Source: Pantoea phytobeneficialis
GTDB taxonomy: Bacteria; Pseudomonadota; Gammaproteobacteria; Enterobacterales; Enterobacteriaceae
Assembly (NCBI RefSeq): GCF_009728735.1
Contig: NZ_CP024636.1
Coordinates: 3,200,155-3,264,154, forward strand
DNA length: 64,000 bases
Direction: 5' to 3'
Positions 40,486 to 49,060 of this stretch are shown here, one piece after another. A program made the translations under genes and the position numbers. Under the pieces are notes generated by a model. It saw only the letters and a list, made by a program, of their open reading frames with translations, had not been told where the DNA came from and did no database searches. Every line of letters begins with the position of its first letter. The stretch's first letter is position 1.

Positions 40486-41640
40486 TTATCGCGCAACCAG
40501 TCGGGCACTGGCAGCCACGGCCAGCAGCAGCAGGGCGATAAGCAGAAATGCGCCGCTCAGGCTGATCCACTGGGATATCAATCCGATCAAAGCCGGACCT
40601 GAAAGAATACCTGCATAGCCTAAGGTTGTCATGGCGGAAATCGCCAGATTTGACGGCATATCGTGTTGATTTCCTGCCGCATTGAACAACATTGGCACCG
40701 TATTGGCGAGGCCGAAGCCGACCAACAGAAATGCCAGCAGCGCCATTAACGGCCAGGGGATCAACACGGCAAGCGTCATCCCTGCGGCGGCAGCCAGCGC
40801 ACCGCCCAGCATCACCGGGTAACGACCACAACGCTGAATAATCTTATCGCCAGTGAAACGCCCCAGCGTCATGGCGACAGAAAACACCGCGTAACCCAAT
40901 CCGGCCAGGCTGGGTGTCATCTCCGGGCTTTGTAACAACAGCAACGCACCCCAGTCGAGAACTGCCCCTTCCGCCAGAAACAGGATAAAGCACAGCAAGC
41001 CGAGAAACGCCACCCAGCCGCGCGGACGTACCAGCCAGGGTTGATCGGGTTGATGCAGGCGGGTGGTCATCATGCCGGGTTGACTGCGCAGCAACAACAA
41101 CACCATCACCAGCATCACCACACCAACGGCAGCCAGCGGCGACAAACTTGCGCTCATCAGCAGACTCACCGTCCCGGCCCCCAGAATGCCTCCCAGGCTA
41201 AAGAAGGCGTGGAAGCCGGACATCATCGGACGGCGCGCAGCCTTTTCGACCTCAACCGCCTGATAGTTCATTGCCACGTCCAGCGTACCTAACCCGGCAC
41301 CAAACAGCATCAACGTCAGCGCCATCAATAAAGTGTGGTGGGAGGTTGCCAGCAGCGGCAACATCGCCAGCACCAGCGCGGTGGAGCACAGCATCACCCG
41401 TTTACAGCCGAAACGAGCCACCAGTTTGCCGGTGACCGGCATGGCAGCCAGAGAACCAATACCCAGGCACAGCAATAACGCGCCCAGCATACTGCCGGAT
41501 AAATGCAGGCGGTCGCGGGCGAACGGCACCAGAGGAGCCCAGGCTGACATGCCAAGACCATTGATCAGGAAGACGGTGCGGGTTGACCAGTGCAGATGGC
41601 GTGCGTCTTGTGGCTGTTGTGCGGCGTCCAGTGCTGTCAT
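40486..41640 (-). CDS. MFS transporter, YbjJ-like
   Basis: 384 residues with twelve membrane helices. GFHAFFSLGGILGAG (about residues 142-156) and NYQAVEVEKAARRPMMSG resemble the YbjJ/fucose-permease-like branch of the MFS. The substrate is unknown. In E. coli rcsD and ompC are direct neighbours; here this gene and its long upstream region lie between them. It reads toward rcsD with a 20-base gap, so it may be co-transcribed with rcsD-rcsB. Confidence 0.82.
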   Translation of the reverse strand: MTALDAAQQPQDARHLHWSTRTVFLINGLGMSAWAPLVPFARDRLHLSGSMLGALLLCLGIGSLAAMPVTGKLVARFGCKRVMLCSTALVLAMLPLLATSHHTLLMALTLMLFGAGLGTLDVAMNYQAVEVEKAARRPMMSGFHAFFSLGGILGAGTVSLLMSASLSPLAAVGVVMLVMVLLLLRSQPGMMTTRLHQPDQPWLVRPRGWVAFLGLLCFILFLAEGAVLDWGALLLLQSPEMTPSLAGLGYAVFSVAMTLGRFTGDKIIQRCGRYPVMLGGALAAAAGMTLAVLIPWPLMALLAFLLVGFGLANTVPMLFNAAGNQHDMPSNLAISAMTTLGYAGILSGPALIGLISQWISLSGAFLLIALLLLAVAASARLVAR

Positions 41641-41899
41641 GAGGTTATTATCTTTCTCTATATAAAAAGGGCGATTTTAGCATCAACTCGCCGCAACAGC
41701 AGGTGCTGCGCGGGTTTAAAGACCCGTACCGTGCCATCGAAAATCAGGATTAGGAGGGCATTTTACCGACTTTTACGACGCTGCATTTTTTTTCCAGAAC
41801 TTTCCTGGAGTCGGGGAAGCGAGTTGATTGAACTTAACTCAAATTATCCAACGTAGATTCAAAAGGTTAGCTGAAAAAGGGCAGGGTGGTCAGAAAGGA

Positions 41900-41921
41900 A
41901 TTTGTGATATCTGTCACGAGT
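41900..41921. promoter_or_regulatory. Near-consensus CRP site in a gene-free region
   Basis: TGTGA-N6-TCACG (41903-41918) within AATTTGTGATATCTGTCACG fits the CRP consensus with one mismatch in the core half-sites. It is 260 bases upstream of the minus-strand MFS gene and upstream of the plus-strand terminator at 42162. Confidence 0.5.
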
Positions 41922-42161
41922 TGATGAGAAACTTGCCTGAGCGCTGCCCTGTTGCTGACCGGGAAATAATGGCTTAAGTCCTGGTCGTGATATGGCGAGT
42001 TTATTTTGGCACTGATTATCTGTGACGCCGAAGCTACTATAAATAAAAACGGCTATAAACCAATCATTAGGGGTTGGTTTAACTCGCTGAATAAATTCGA
42101 AGAAGTAATCTGTAGACGTTAATATTGCAGTCCGCAAATAATTCCAATTAACTTTGTTACG

Positions 42162-42187
42162 AGCGGAAATTAACATTCCGCTTTTTT
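42162..42187 (+). terminator. Orphan Rho-independent terminator
   Basis: AGCGGAA (42162-42168) pairs with TTCCGCT (42076-type complement at 42176-42182) and runs into six T. No plus-strand gene lies upstream of it for 500 bases, so it may end an unannotated small RNA that begins somewhere after 41.92 kb. Confidence 0.7.
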
Positions 42188-42304
42188 ATTTTATTATTAA
42201 ACAAAATGTGCGGAATTAAGCAATTAATGTGATCTCAGGATTGCCTTAATTGTACCCAGTCAACTAAGTTTACGGAAAATGACAAATTGAAGTGAAATTC
42301 GGAT

Positions 42305-42397
42305 AAAAAAATGCCGGACAATCATGTCCGGCGGGAATTTAGGGTAAACATCTCATTCGGGGTGAATGAAGGTAATAATGAAATAAATGATGATAGC
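42305..42397 (-). ncRNA. micF: MicF antisense regulatory RNA
   Basis: Read leftward, the RNA begins GCTATCATCATT, the conserved 5' end of MicF that pairs with the ompF leader. It continues through CATTATTACC and ends in the hairpin GCCGGACA-TGAT-TGTCCGGC followed by A and seven T. The length from the 5' end to the T-run is 93 nucleotides, the size of E. coli MicF. It lies divergently upstream of ompC, exactly the E. coli arrangement. MicF represses ompF translation with Hfq and is activated by OmpR and stress regulators. It is too short to show as a coding frame. Confidence 0.95.
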
Positions 42398-42551
42398 GGG
42401 GGTAATTGTATTCTCTGATGGCTGAAAAGTTTTATCATTCAGTGCTGAAAGGTGGTGTTGTTCATTTTATTGATTTTAAAGGATAAAAAATCGGTTTATC
42501 AATACGTGCTATATTTTTTACCGATGCGTGCTGATTATTAGTTCCCCTATA

Positions 42552-42612
42552 TTTACATTTAGAAATATCTATTTAATACAATGAAACACTTTTGGAAATT
42601 TAGTATCATTTT
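42552..42612 (+). promoter_or_regulatory. OmpR-binding array of the ompC promoter
   Basis: TTTACATTTAGAAATATCTA (42552-42571) aligns with E. coli OmpR site C1 with few changes. It is followed by a C2-like AATGAAACACTTTT and a C3-like TTTAGTATCATTTTC. The array ends about 100 bases before the ompC start. The region between it and micF (42398-42551) is AT-rich and probably contains the micF promoter. Confidence 0.75.
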
Positions 42613-42717
42613 CATGATAGATTATTGCCCGGTATAAAATAACAATGGATTGCCGGCTGATTTTTATTCGCTCAGCTCGCAGTGGCATAAATAAGGCACA
42701 TTACAGAGGGTAATAAA

Positions 42718-43827
42718 ATGAAACTTCGTGTTCTCTCCCTGATGATTCCTGCGCTTCTGGTAGCAGGCGCTGCAAATGCAGCGGAAATTTACAATAAAGA
42801 TGGCAACAAATTAGACCTCTACGGCAAAGTTGACGGTTTGCACTATTTCTCCGACAACGACAGCAGTGACGGTGACCAGTCTTACTTGCGCTTCGGTTTT
42901 AAAGGTGAAACTCAGATCACCGACCAACTGACCGGTTATGGTCAGTGGGAGTACCAGGCTGCGCTGAACACCGCTGAGTCACAAGGCACCGCTAACAGCT
43001 TTACCCGTGTTGGTTTTGCTGGTCTGAAATTTGGCGACGCCGGTTCATTCGACTATGGTCGTAACTACGGCGTGCTGTATGACATCGGTTCATGGACCGA
43101 CGTCCTGCCAGAGTTTGGTGGTGACACCTACGGTGCGGACAACTTTATGTTCCAGCGTAGCAACGGCCTGGCGACCTACCGCAACAGCAACTTCTTCGGC
43201 CTGGTTGATGGCTGGAACTTTGCTGTGCAGTATCAGGGCAAAAACGATAACCCGACTGAATCTTCATCTGGCCGTGATGTACTGGGTGAGAACGGTGACG
43301 GTTACGGTCTGAGCACCACCTATGATATCGGTGCTGGCTTCGGTGTTGGTGCTGCGATGATGTCGTCTGACCGTACCAACAACCAGAACGGCGGTTCTGC
43401 GGGTATCCTCGGTCGTGGCGATCGTGCTGATGCCTACACCGGTGGTCTGAAATATGACGCCAACAACATCTATCTGGCGGCAATGTACACCCGTTCCTAT
43501 AATGCGACCCGCTTCGGTTCCAGCGATGCCTCAGCTTATGGCTACGCCAACAAAGCGGATAACTGGGAATTGGTTGCACAGTACCAGTTCGACTTCGGTC
43601 TGCGTCCGTCTCTGGCCTTCGTCTCCTCTCGTGGTAAAGACATCGAAGGTTATGGCAGCCAGAACCTGAAAAAATATATCGACGTAGGCGCGACCTACTA
43701 CTTCAACAAAAACATGTCCACCTATGTTGACTACCAGATCAACCTGTTGGACGACAACAACTTCACCCAGGCTGCCGGTATCAACACCGACGACATCGTA
43801 GCACTGGGCCTGGTTTACCAGTTCTAA
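42718..43827 (+). CDS. ompC: Outer-membrane porin OmpC
   Basis: 369 residues: a 21-residue Sec signal ([21 protein letters not shown]) and a 16-stranded porin starting [20 protein letters not shown]. The constriction loop L3 holds the PEFGGDTYG sequence typical of general porins. The C-terminus VALGLVYQF has the terminal Phe required for outer-membrane assembly. Divergent micF and OmpR sites upstream support ompC rather than ompF. A terminator follows closely. Confidence 0.95.
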   Translation: MKLRVLSLMIPALLVAGAANAAEIYNKDGNKLDLYGKVDGLHYFSDNDSSDGDQSYLRFGFKGETQITDQLTGYGQWEYQAALNTAESQGTANSFTRVGFAGLKFGDAGSFDYGRNYGVLYDIGSWTDVLPEFGGDTYGADNFMFQRSNGLATYRNSNFFGLVDGWNFAVQYQGKNDNPTESSSGRDVLGENGDGYGLSTTYDIGAGFGVGAAMMSSDRTNNQNGGSAGILGRGDRADAYTGGLKYDANNIYLAAMYTRSYNATRFGSSDASAYGYANKADNWELVAQYQFDFGLRPSLAFVSSRGKDIEGYGSQNLKKYIDVGATYYFNKNMSTYVDYQINLLDDNNFTQAAGINTDDIVALGLVYQF

Positions 43828-43837
43828 GAAGTGTTGT

Positions 43838-43870
43838 GGAGCGTGGCCTCGTGGTCACGCTCCGGTTTTT
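43838..43870 (+). terminator. Rho-independent terminator of ompC
   Basis: GGAGCGTG (43838-43845) pairs with CACGCTCC (43856-43863), followed by GG and TTTTT. The descending arm contains the TGA stop codon of the converging TetR gene (43855-43857). Confidence 0.85.
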
Positions 43871-44418
43871 AGCAGTGTACTCAATGCCGCGCGTAATATC
43901 CCGATCGTATCCAGTACAGCTTCACCCAGTTGCACCTGCACAATCGCGCCTTCCACCAGCAACACAATCTGACCGATCTTATCACGCTGTTCAGCGCTAA
44001 GTTTCTGCCCGATCGCTGCCGCCATCTCTCTTTTATGGCCAATAATCAGAACATTGGCTTCTGGCAGGCTATCTCCTAATTCGGCTGCGCTGTTGATAAA
44101 GGCACAGCCACGGAAATCCGCTTCATTAAACCAACTAAGCAGGGTGTCGGGCAGGGCGTCCACCAATTCTGACTGCTGCGCCAGCGCTGTGCTAAAAGCG
44201 CTCATCCAACGTTGATGGCGCTGTTGCAGGAACGCCAGAATCAGCGCGTTTTTGGCTGGAAAGTGGCGGTAAAAAGTCACTTTGGTAACGCCTGCTTCAG
44301 CAATCACCTTATCAATGCCAGTGGCGCGGATGCCCTGCTGATAAAACAGACGTTGGGCGGTGTTGAGAATGCGATCGCGGGCGGAGGCCTGCGGATCGAA
44401 GATCAGGGATGCGAGCAT
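43855..44418 (-). CDS. TetR family transcriptional regulator
   Basis: 187 residues from ATG 44418 (MLASLIFDPQASARDRIL). The N-terminal helix-turn-helix reads RLFYQQGIRATGIDKVIAEA-GVTKVTFYRHFPAKNALIL (about residues 25-62), the standard TetR fold. The C-terminal ligand domain is unassigned. A longer frame beginning at 44559 would cross both operator palindromes and is rejected. Two 18-bp palindromes sit between it and the divergent DUF1348 gene, so it very likely represses itself and that neighbour. The stop lies in the ompC terminator. Confidence 0.9.
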   Translation of the reverse strand: MLASLIFDPQASARDRILNTAQRLFYQQGIRATGIDKVIAEAGVTKVTFYRHFPAKNALILAFLQQRHQRWMSAFSTALAQQSELVDALPDTLLSWFNEADFRGCAFINSAAELGDSLPEANVLIIGHKREMAAAIGQKLSAEQRDKIGQIVLLVEGAIVQVQLGEAVLDTIGILRAALSTLLKTGA

Positions 44419-44438
44419 AATGTCACCGATAAAATGGG

Positions 44439-44456
44439 GTAGACAGAATTGTCTAC
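44439..44456. promoter_or_regulatory. TetR-type operator palindrome O1
   Basis: GTAGACAGAATTGTCTAC has perfect 7-bp arms around GAAT and lies 21 bases upstream of the TetR start. It shares its arms with O2, 37 bases away centre to centre. Confidence 0.85.
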
Positions 44457-44475
44457 ATACGGCAGGATGAATCAA

Positions 44476-44493
44476 GTAGACAGATCTGTCTAC
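44476..44493. promoter_or_regulatory. TetR-type operator palindrome O2
   Basis: GTAGACAGATCTGTCTAC is a perfect 18-bp palindrome, ending 13 bases before the DUF1348 start and overlapping its leader. Same arms as O1. Confidence 0.88.
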
Positions 44494-44506
44494 ATACAAG
44501 GAGACG

Positions 44507-44965
44507 ATGATGCTGATTCCCCCGTTTAATGAACAGAGCGCCATGCAAAAAGTCCGCATGGCAGAGGATGCCTGGAACAGTCGCGACGCGCAGCGAGTCG
44601 CACAGGTTTACAGTGAAGACACGCGCTGGCGCAATCGCAGCGAATGTGTCAATGGCCGATCCGAAGTGGTGGCGTTTTTACAACGCAAGTGGGCTAACGA
44701 GCTGGAGTATCGACTGATTAAAGAGTTATGGGCCTGGCATCATGACCGGCTGGCGGTGCGGTTTGCCTATGAATGGCGTGATGATAGCGGCAACTGGTTC
44801 CGCAGCTTTGGCAATGAGAACTGGCACTTTGGCGCAGATGGACTGATGATCACGCGCTACGCTTGCATCAACGATTTGCCGATTGCTGAATCTCAGCGTC
44901 TGTTCCACTGGCCATTGGGGCGACGCCCGGACCATCATCCGGGCCTGAGTGAATTGGGGTTGTAG
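44507..44965 (+). CDS. DUF1348 / SnoaL-like family protein
   Basis: 152 residues (two adjacent ATG codons; AAGGAGACG precedes the first). The sequence is typical of the DUF1348 NTF2-like fold: [63 protein letters not shown] and the PGLSELGL end. No enzymatic activity is established for the family. It is divergent from, and probably repressed by, the neighbouring TetR protein. Its TAG stop is part of a truncated REP-like element. Confidence 0.9.
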   Translation: MMLIPPFNEQSAMQKVRMAEDAWNSRDAQRVAQVYSEDTRWRNRSECVNGRSEVVAFLQRKWANELEYRLIKELWAWHHDRLAVRFAYEWRDDSGNWFRSFGNENWHFGADGLMITRYACINDLPIAESQRLFHWPLGRRPDHHPGLSELGL

Positions 44966-44970
44966 CGGCG
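44962..44970 (+). repeat. Truncated REP-like element providing a stop codon
   Basis: TTGTAGCGGCG at the end of the DUF1348 gene matches the start of the recurring element; only nine bases of its core remain. The TAG is the stop codon of that gene. Confidence 0.45.
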
Positions 44971-44971
44971 T

Positions 44972-45127
44972 TTATGGCATGGCACGCCATTTTTTGGCTT
45001 TGGGTGCCTGCTGTAATTGAGGCTGAGTCGGGGGCAGACTGCCTTCCAGTGCTACTCCCGCCAGCGTGAATGCTGAGAAGCTCAGCCACTGTTGCCATTT
45101 ATCCTGTGGTGTTTTTGCCTTTTCCAT
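44972..45127 (-). CDS. Small hypothetical protein, 51 residues
   Basis: A minus-strand frame starting MEKAKTPQDKWQQWLSFSA and ending KAKKWRAMP, with GAGG seven bases before the ATG. It has a charged N-terminus, a short hydrophobic segment (WLSFSAFTLAGVAL, about residues 14-27), a Pro/Gln-rich middle and a basic end. I do not recognise it. The frame fills the space between the DUF1348 gene and the next small gene, and its composition looks coding. A regulatory or membrane-associated small protein is possible. Confidence 0.5.
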   Translation of the reverse strand: MEKAKTPQDKWQQWLSFSAFTLAGVALEGSLPPTQPQLQQAPKAKKWRAMP

Positions 45128-45274
45128 TTTACTGCCTCGCTGATATTCAACTCAGCGTCAACGATGCAGAATTCGTGCCACAGCACCGCTCTCAGCGCCA
45201 CGCGCGCCATTCTGGCTTTGCTACACTGCGCCAGCGCTGAAGCGGTGCAACGCGGGTCTTTCTGGTGCAAAAAT

Positions 45275-45373
45275 TTAACGCCCGCGCAGATGACGGTGGC
45301 GATAGTGTTGCCAGCATTTCAGGCTGCTGTAGAAAAACAGGCCAGCGGCCACGACAAGGATTGCATAGATCAT
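45275..45373 (-). CDS. Small single-pass membrane protein, 32 residues
   Basis: Reads MIYAILVVAAGLFFYSSLKC then WQHYRHRHLRGR. A hydrophobic helix covers residues 1-17 and a strongly basic tail of about 12 residues would face the cytoplasm. GGAG lies six bases before the ATG. The architecture is that of enterobacterial small membrane proteins of unknown function. It precedes, on the minus strand, the 51-residue small gene, and is divergent from apbE. Confidence 0.6.
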   Translation of the reverse strand: MIYAILVVAAGLFFYSSLKCWQHYRHRHLRGR

Positions 45374-45514
45374 CTGACGCTCCGGTCTTCGCGGTTGTGC
45401 AGGAACGGGTTATCCTGCGGTAGCCTGTCACCGACTTCAAGCGACTTTAGCCTGATTTACAAGCGAGTTATGCTTTGAAATAGACATTATTAAAGCGTTA
45501 CAGATGAGGATTAG

Positions 45515-46555
45515 ATGCGTTTTAAGAATATTCTGCTGACCTGTCTGGTTGTGGTCGGGGTAAGCGGTTGCGACCAAAGCGCCAGCCGGGCAAGCCTGGT
45601 ACTGGAAGGTAAAACTATGGGTACCGTATGGCGTGTCAGTGTTGCCGGTGTGGATGAACAACGTAAAGCAGCACTTCAGCAAGCGATACAGCAGCAGCTT
45701 GACCATGATGATGGTGAACTCTCCACCTGGAAAGCGGATTCGGTGTTGTCGCGCTTCAATCAGTATCAGGGCACAGATCCACAGCCGGTCAGTGCCGATA
45801 TGGCGGATATTGTGACGGAGGCCTTGCGTATTGGACAAAAAACCGCAGGTGCTATGGATATCACCGTCGGACCACTGGTGAATTTGTGGGGGTTTGGTCC
45901 GACAAAGCAACCGGCGCATACCCCGTCAGACGCTGCAATCGCAGCAGCGAAGGCGCTCACGGGTTTGCAACATCTGCGTGTGATTCAGGCGGTTAACGGC
46001 CAGTGGCTGCAAAAAGATCTGCCGGGTTTGTATGTTGACCTGTCCACTATGGGCGAGGGTTACGCTACCGATCATCTGGCGCGCCTGGTGGAGCAGCAAG
46101 GGATCACCGATTATCTGGTATCGGTAGGCGGCGCGGTGCTGAGTCGGGGTCACAATGCACAAAACCAGCCGTGGCGGGTGGCGATCCAGAAACCCACCGA
46201 TCGTGAAAATGCGGTGGAGGCGCGGGTCGATTTACAAGGCCACGGTATCAGCACCTCCGGCAGTTATCGCAACTATTATGAACTGGATGGTAAACGTATT
46301 TCTCATGTTATCGATCCCAGTACCGGTCGACCGATTGAGCATAAACTGGTGTCGGCAACGGTGATTGCCACCACTGCGTTGGAGGCCGATGGCTGGGATA
46401 CCGGCTTGATGGTGCTGGGCACTGAACGCGCGAAAGCGCTGGCGCTGAAGGAGCACCTGGCGGTGTATCTGATCACCAAACAGGGCGACGGTTTTACTCA
46501 CTGGATGTCGCCCCAATTTAAATCCTTCCTGATTTCCGTGGATGACCACCCATAA
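45515..46555 (+). CDS. apbE: FAD:protein FMN transferase ApbE
   Basis: A 346-residue lipoprotein that attaches FMN covalently to threonine residues of periplasmic-side flavoproteins. The signal MRFKNILLTCLVVVGVSGC ends in a lipobox Cys19. Family segments: GKTMGTVWRVSV, AGAMDITVGPLVNLWGFGP, LYVDLSTMGEGYATDHLA, VSVGGAVLSRG and HVIDPSTGRPIEHKLVSATVI with the metal-binding and FAD residues. Length agrees with E. coli ApbE (351). alkB follows after 11 bases. Confidence 0.96.
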   Translation: MRFKNILLTCLVVVGVSGCDQSASRASLVLEGKTMGTVWRVSVAGVDEQRKAALQQAIQQQLDHDDGELSTWKADSVLSRFNQYQGTDPQPVSADMADIVTEALRIGQKTAGAMDITVGPLVNLWGFGPTKQPAHTPSDAAIAAAKALTGLQHLRVIQAVNGQWLQKDLPGLYVDLSTMGEGYATDHLARLVEQQGITDYLVSVGGAVLSRGHNAQNQPWRVAIQKPTDRENAVEARVDLQGHGISTSGSYRNYYELDGKRISHVIDPSTGRPIEHKLVSATVIATTALEADGWDTGLMVLGTERAKALALKEHLAVYLITKQGDGFTHWMSPQFKSFLISVDDHP

Positions 46556-46566
46556 CGGAGGCGCAG

Positions 46567-47208
46567 ATGCTGGATCTGTTTAGTGAAGAAGCGCCGTGGC
46601 AGGAGCCGCTGGCAGAAGGGGCGGTGATTCTGCGTCGCCGCGCGCGTGATCAGGCGGATGCGCTGCTGGCGGAAATATATGCTATCGCCGCGCAGAATCC
46701 GTTTGCCCATCGTATTACCCCCGGTGGACACCGTATGTCGGTGGCGATGACCAATTGCGGTGATTTAGGTTGGTCAAGCGACTCGCGTGGTTATCAATAT
46801 ACCGAGCAGGACAACCATAGCGGTCATAAATGGCCGCCGATGCCCTCCCTGTTCCGCGAGCTGGCACAACAGACGGCGCAGGAGGCGGGATTCAGTGGTT
46901 TCAATCCTGATGCTTGCCTGATCAACCGTTATGAACCGGGGGCAAAACTGACGTTGCATCAGGATAAAGATGAGAAGGATTTGCGACAGCCGATCGTGTC
47001 CGTGTCGCTCGGGTTGCCTGCCGTTTTCCAGTTCGGTGGTTTTGAGCGCGGCGATGCCACGCAACGCGTACTGCTGGAGCATGGCGATATCGTGGTGTGG
47101 GGCGGTCCGTCGCGCCTGCGTTATCACGGCATCCTGCCGCTCAAGCCCGGCGTTCATCCGCAGGCGGGCGCCTTCCGCTACAACCTCACATTCCGCCGTG
47201 CGCATTAA
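46567..47208 (+). CDS. alkB: Alpha-ketoglutarate-dependent DNA repair dioxygenase AlkB
   Basis: 213 residues. AlkB oxidatively removes methyl groups from 1-methyladenine and 3-methylcytosine. The iron ligands are in LTLHQDKDE (HxD) and RYHGILPL (His); the 2-oxoglutarate-binding arginines are in FRYNLTFRRAH at the C-terminus. RITPGGHRMSVAMTNCG near residue 45 forms the substrate lid. E. coli AlkB has 216 residues. In E. coli ada lies between apbE and alkB; here apbE and alkB are 11 bases apart and ada is missing. Confidence 0.96.
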   Translation: MLDLFSEEAPWQEPLAEGAVILRRRARDQADALLAEIYAIAAQNPFAHRITPGGHRMSVAMTNCGDLGWSSDSRGYQYTEQDNHSGHKWPPMPSLFRELAQQTAQEAGFSGFNPDACLINRYEPGAKLTLHQDKDEKDLRQPIVSVSLGLPAVFQFGGFERGDATQRVLLEHGDIVVWGGPSRLRYHGILPLKPGVHPQAGAFRYNLTFRRAH

Positions 47209-47211
47209 TTC

Positions 47212-47239
47212 GTAGTGGCGCGATTTATCGCGCTACTAC
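47212..47239. repeat. REP-like element, palindromic copy 10
   Basis: A copy with an A-to-T type change at the left arm; its ends GTAGT and ACTAC make the unit itself a 28-bp near-palindrome. It starts three bases after the alkB stop. Confidence 0.75.
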
Positions 47240-47337
47240 GGACCTGGCAGAGGCTAGGGTGGGTTGAGAATTATTCTTGCTATCATTTGACGCCCCATTA
47301 AACTGCTAGCTGCTTTTTTACTTGCTGGAACCTTTTA

Positions 47338-48990
47338 ATGGCTCTGCTTCAGGTTGTTTATCGCCAGTTCCGCTGGCCTTTTATTGGCGTCATCCTTCTT
47401 ACTTTACTCAGCGCCGCGCTTGGCATCGGCATGATCGCCTGGATCAATAGCGAGCTGATCACGGCAGTGAATACCTCGGTTGGTGTATTGCCAGAATTCC
47501 TCCTGCAACTGTTTTTGCTGATGGCGGTGACGCTGGGCTCACAGCTTTCGTTAACGTTGCTCGGGCATCAGTTTGTCTGGCGTCTGCGTGGGGAGTTTAT
47601 CAAACGTATTCTCGACACCCGCGTGGAGCGTCTTGAACAGATCGGCAACGCACAACTGTTGGCCGGGCTGACCAGTGACGTGCGTGCGATTACTATCGCC
47701 TTTGTTCGCCTGCCTGAACTGATTCAGGGCATCATTATTACCCTCGGTTCTGCGCTATATATGGCGTGGCTCTCACCCAAAATGCTGCTGGTAACGTCAG
47801 TGTGGTTGGTGGTGACTCTGGTTGGCGGCTGGCTGCTGGTGTCACGCGTATATCAGCATATGGCGAAGTTACGTGAGGTGGAGGATGACCTGTATCGCGA
47901 CTATCAGACCATCATTGAAGGGCGTAAAGAGCTACAGCTGAACCGTCAACGCGCGCAATTGATTTACGACAACGTCTATCAGGAAAATGCCAACAGCTAT
48001 CGCCACCATATTGTGCGTGCCGATACGTTCCACCTGAGCGCGGTGAACTGGTCAAACATTATGATGCTTGGCGCGATTGGCATCGTGTTCTGGATGGCTA
48101 ACGGTCTTGGCTGGGCCAATACCGCCGTGGCCGCCACCTATTCATTGACGTTGCTGTTCCTGCGCACGCCGCTGCTGGCGGCAGTGGGGGCGTTGCCGAC
48201 CTTGCTCAGCGCGCAGGTGGCGTTCCGCAAACTCCATACCTTTGACCTCGCCCCCTATGAGGCGGAATTTAAAAACTTGCCTGCGATTGGTGACTGGCAA
48301 ACGCTGGAACTGCGCGATGTGCGCTTCCATTATGGCGAACATGGCTTCGAAGTGGGGCCGATTAACCTGACTTTACGACGAGGCGAGCTGGTGTTTCTGA
48401 TTGGGGGTAACGGCAGTGGTAAATCGACGCTGGCAATGCTGCTCACCGGCCTGTACCAGCCGCAATCTGGCGCGCTGTTGCTGGATGGTAAGGTGGTTGA
48501 CTGGCATAACCTGGAGGCGTATCGCCAGCACTTCTCCGCGGTATTCACAGATGTGCATCTGTTTGATCGCCTGATCAACCGGGCAGGCAAGCCCGCCAAT
48601 CCGGCATTGGTGCAGCAGTGGCTGGAACGCCTGAAAATGCAGGATAAATTGAAGCTGGCAGGCAACAAGGTGTTGAACCTGCAACTGTCGAAAGGGCAGA
48701 GTAAGCGTCTGGCGCTGCTGTTGGCCGCGGCCGAGGAGCGTGACATCCTGCTGCTTGATGAATGGGCAGCCGATCAGGACCCGCACTTCCGTCGTATCTT
48801 CTATCGTGAATTGCTGCCGTGGTTACAGGAGTCGGGCAAGACGGTGTTCGCCATCAGCCATGACGATCACTACTTTATCCATGCTGACCGCCTGCTGGAA
48901 ATGCGTGATGGCAAACTGAGTGAATTGACCGGCAGAGAACGTGAAATGGCGACGCTCGATGCGGTAAAACGTACCGATACCGGCCATTAA
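47338..48990 (+). CDS. yojI: ABC exporter YojI (fused permease and ATPase)
   Basis: 550 residues with six N-terminal membrane helices and a C-terminal nucleotide-binding domain, the SyrD/cyclic-peptide exporter type. Walker A is GGNGSGKST, the signature region [15 protein letters not shown], Walker [15 protein letters not shown], and the H-loop AISHDDHYF. In E. coli YojI exports microcin J25 with TolC and has been linked to cysteine export. Length agrees (547). It follows alkB as in E. coli. Confidence 0.95.
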   Translation: MALLQVVYRQFRWPFIGVILLTLLSAALGIGMIAWINSELITAVNTSVGVLPEFLLQLFLLMAVTLGSQLSLTLLGHQFVWRLRGEFIKRILDTRVERLEQIGNAQLLAGLTSDVRAITIAFVRLPELIQGIIITLGSALYMAWLSPKMLLVTSVWLVVTLVGGWLLVSRVYQHMAKLREVEDDLYRDYQTIIEGRKELQLNRQRAQLIYDNVYQENANSYRHHIVRADTFHLSAVNWSNIMMLGAIGIVFWMANGLGWANTAVAATYSLTLLFLRTPLLAAVGALPTLLSAQVAFRKLHTFDLAPYEAEFKNLPAIGDWQTLELRDVRFHYGEHGFEVGPINLTLRRGELVFLIGGNGSGKSTLAMLLTGLYQPQSGALLLDGKVVDWHNLEAYRQHFSAVFTDVHLFDRLINRAGKPANPALVQQWLERLKMQDKLKLAGNKVLNLQLSKGQSKRLALLLAAAEERDILLLDEWAADQDPHFRRIFYRELLPWLQESGKTVFAISHDDHYFIHADRLLEMRDGKLSELTGREREMATLDAVKRTDTGH

Positions 48991-49060
48991 CGCCAACTGG
49001 CAAAGCTTAGCGGAAAGGGTTATTGGGCAGCGGAGGCGGAGCGCGCTAAGTTAACCACCA

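Noticed and set aside
41859..42176. A 105-codon minus-strand frame between the MFS gene and micF
   Set aside because: Its start overlaps the plus-strand terminator hairpin, no good ribosome-binding site precedes it, and composition looks random.
45092..45478. A 128-codon plus-strand frame upstream of apbE
   Set aside because: It runs antisense to the two small genes, lacks a ribosome-binding site and has no domain-like pattern.
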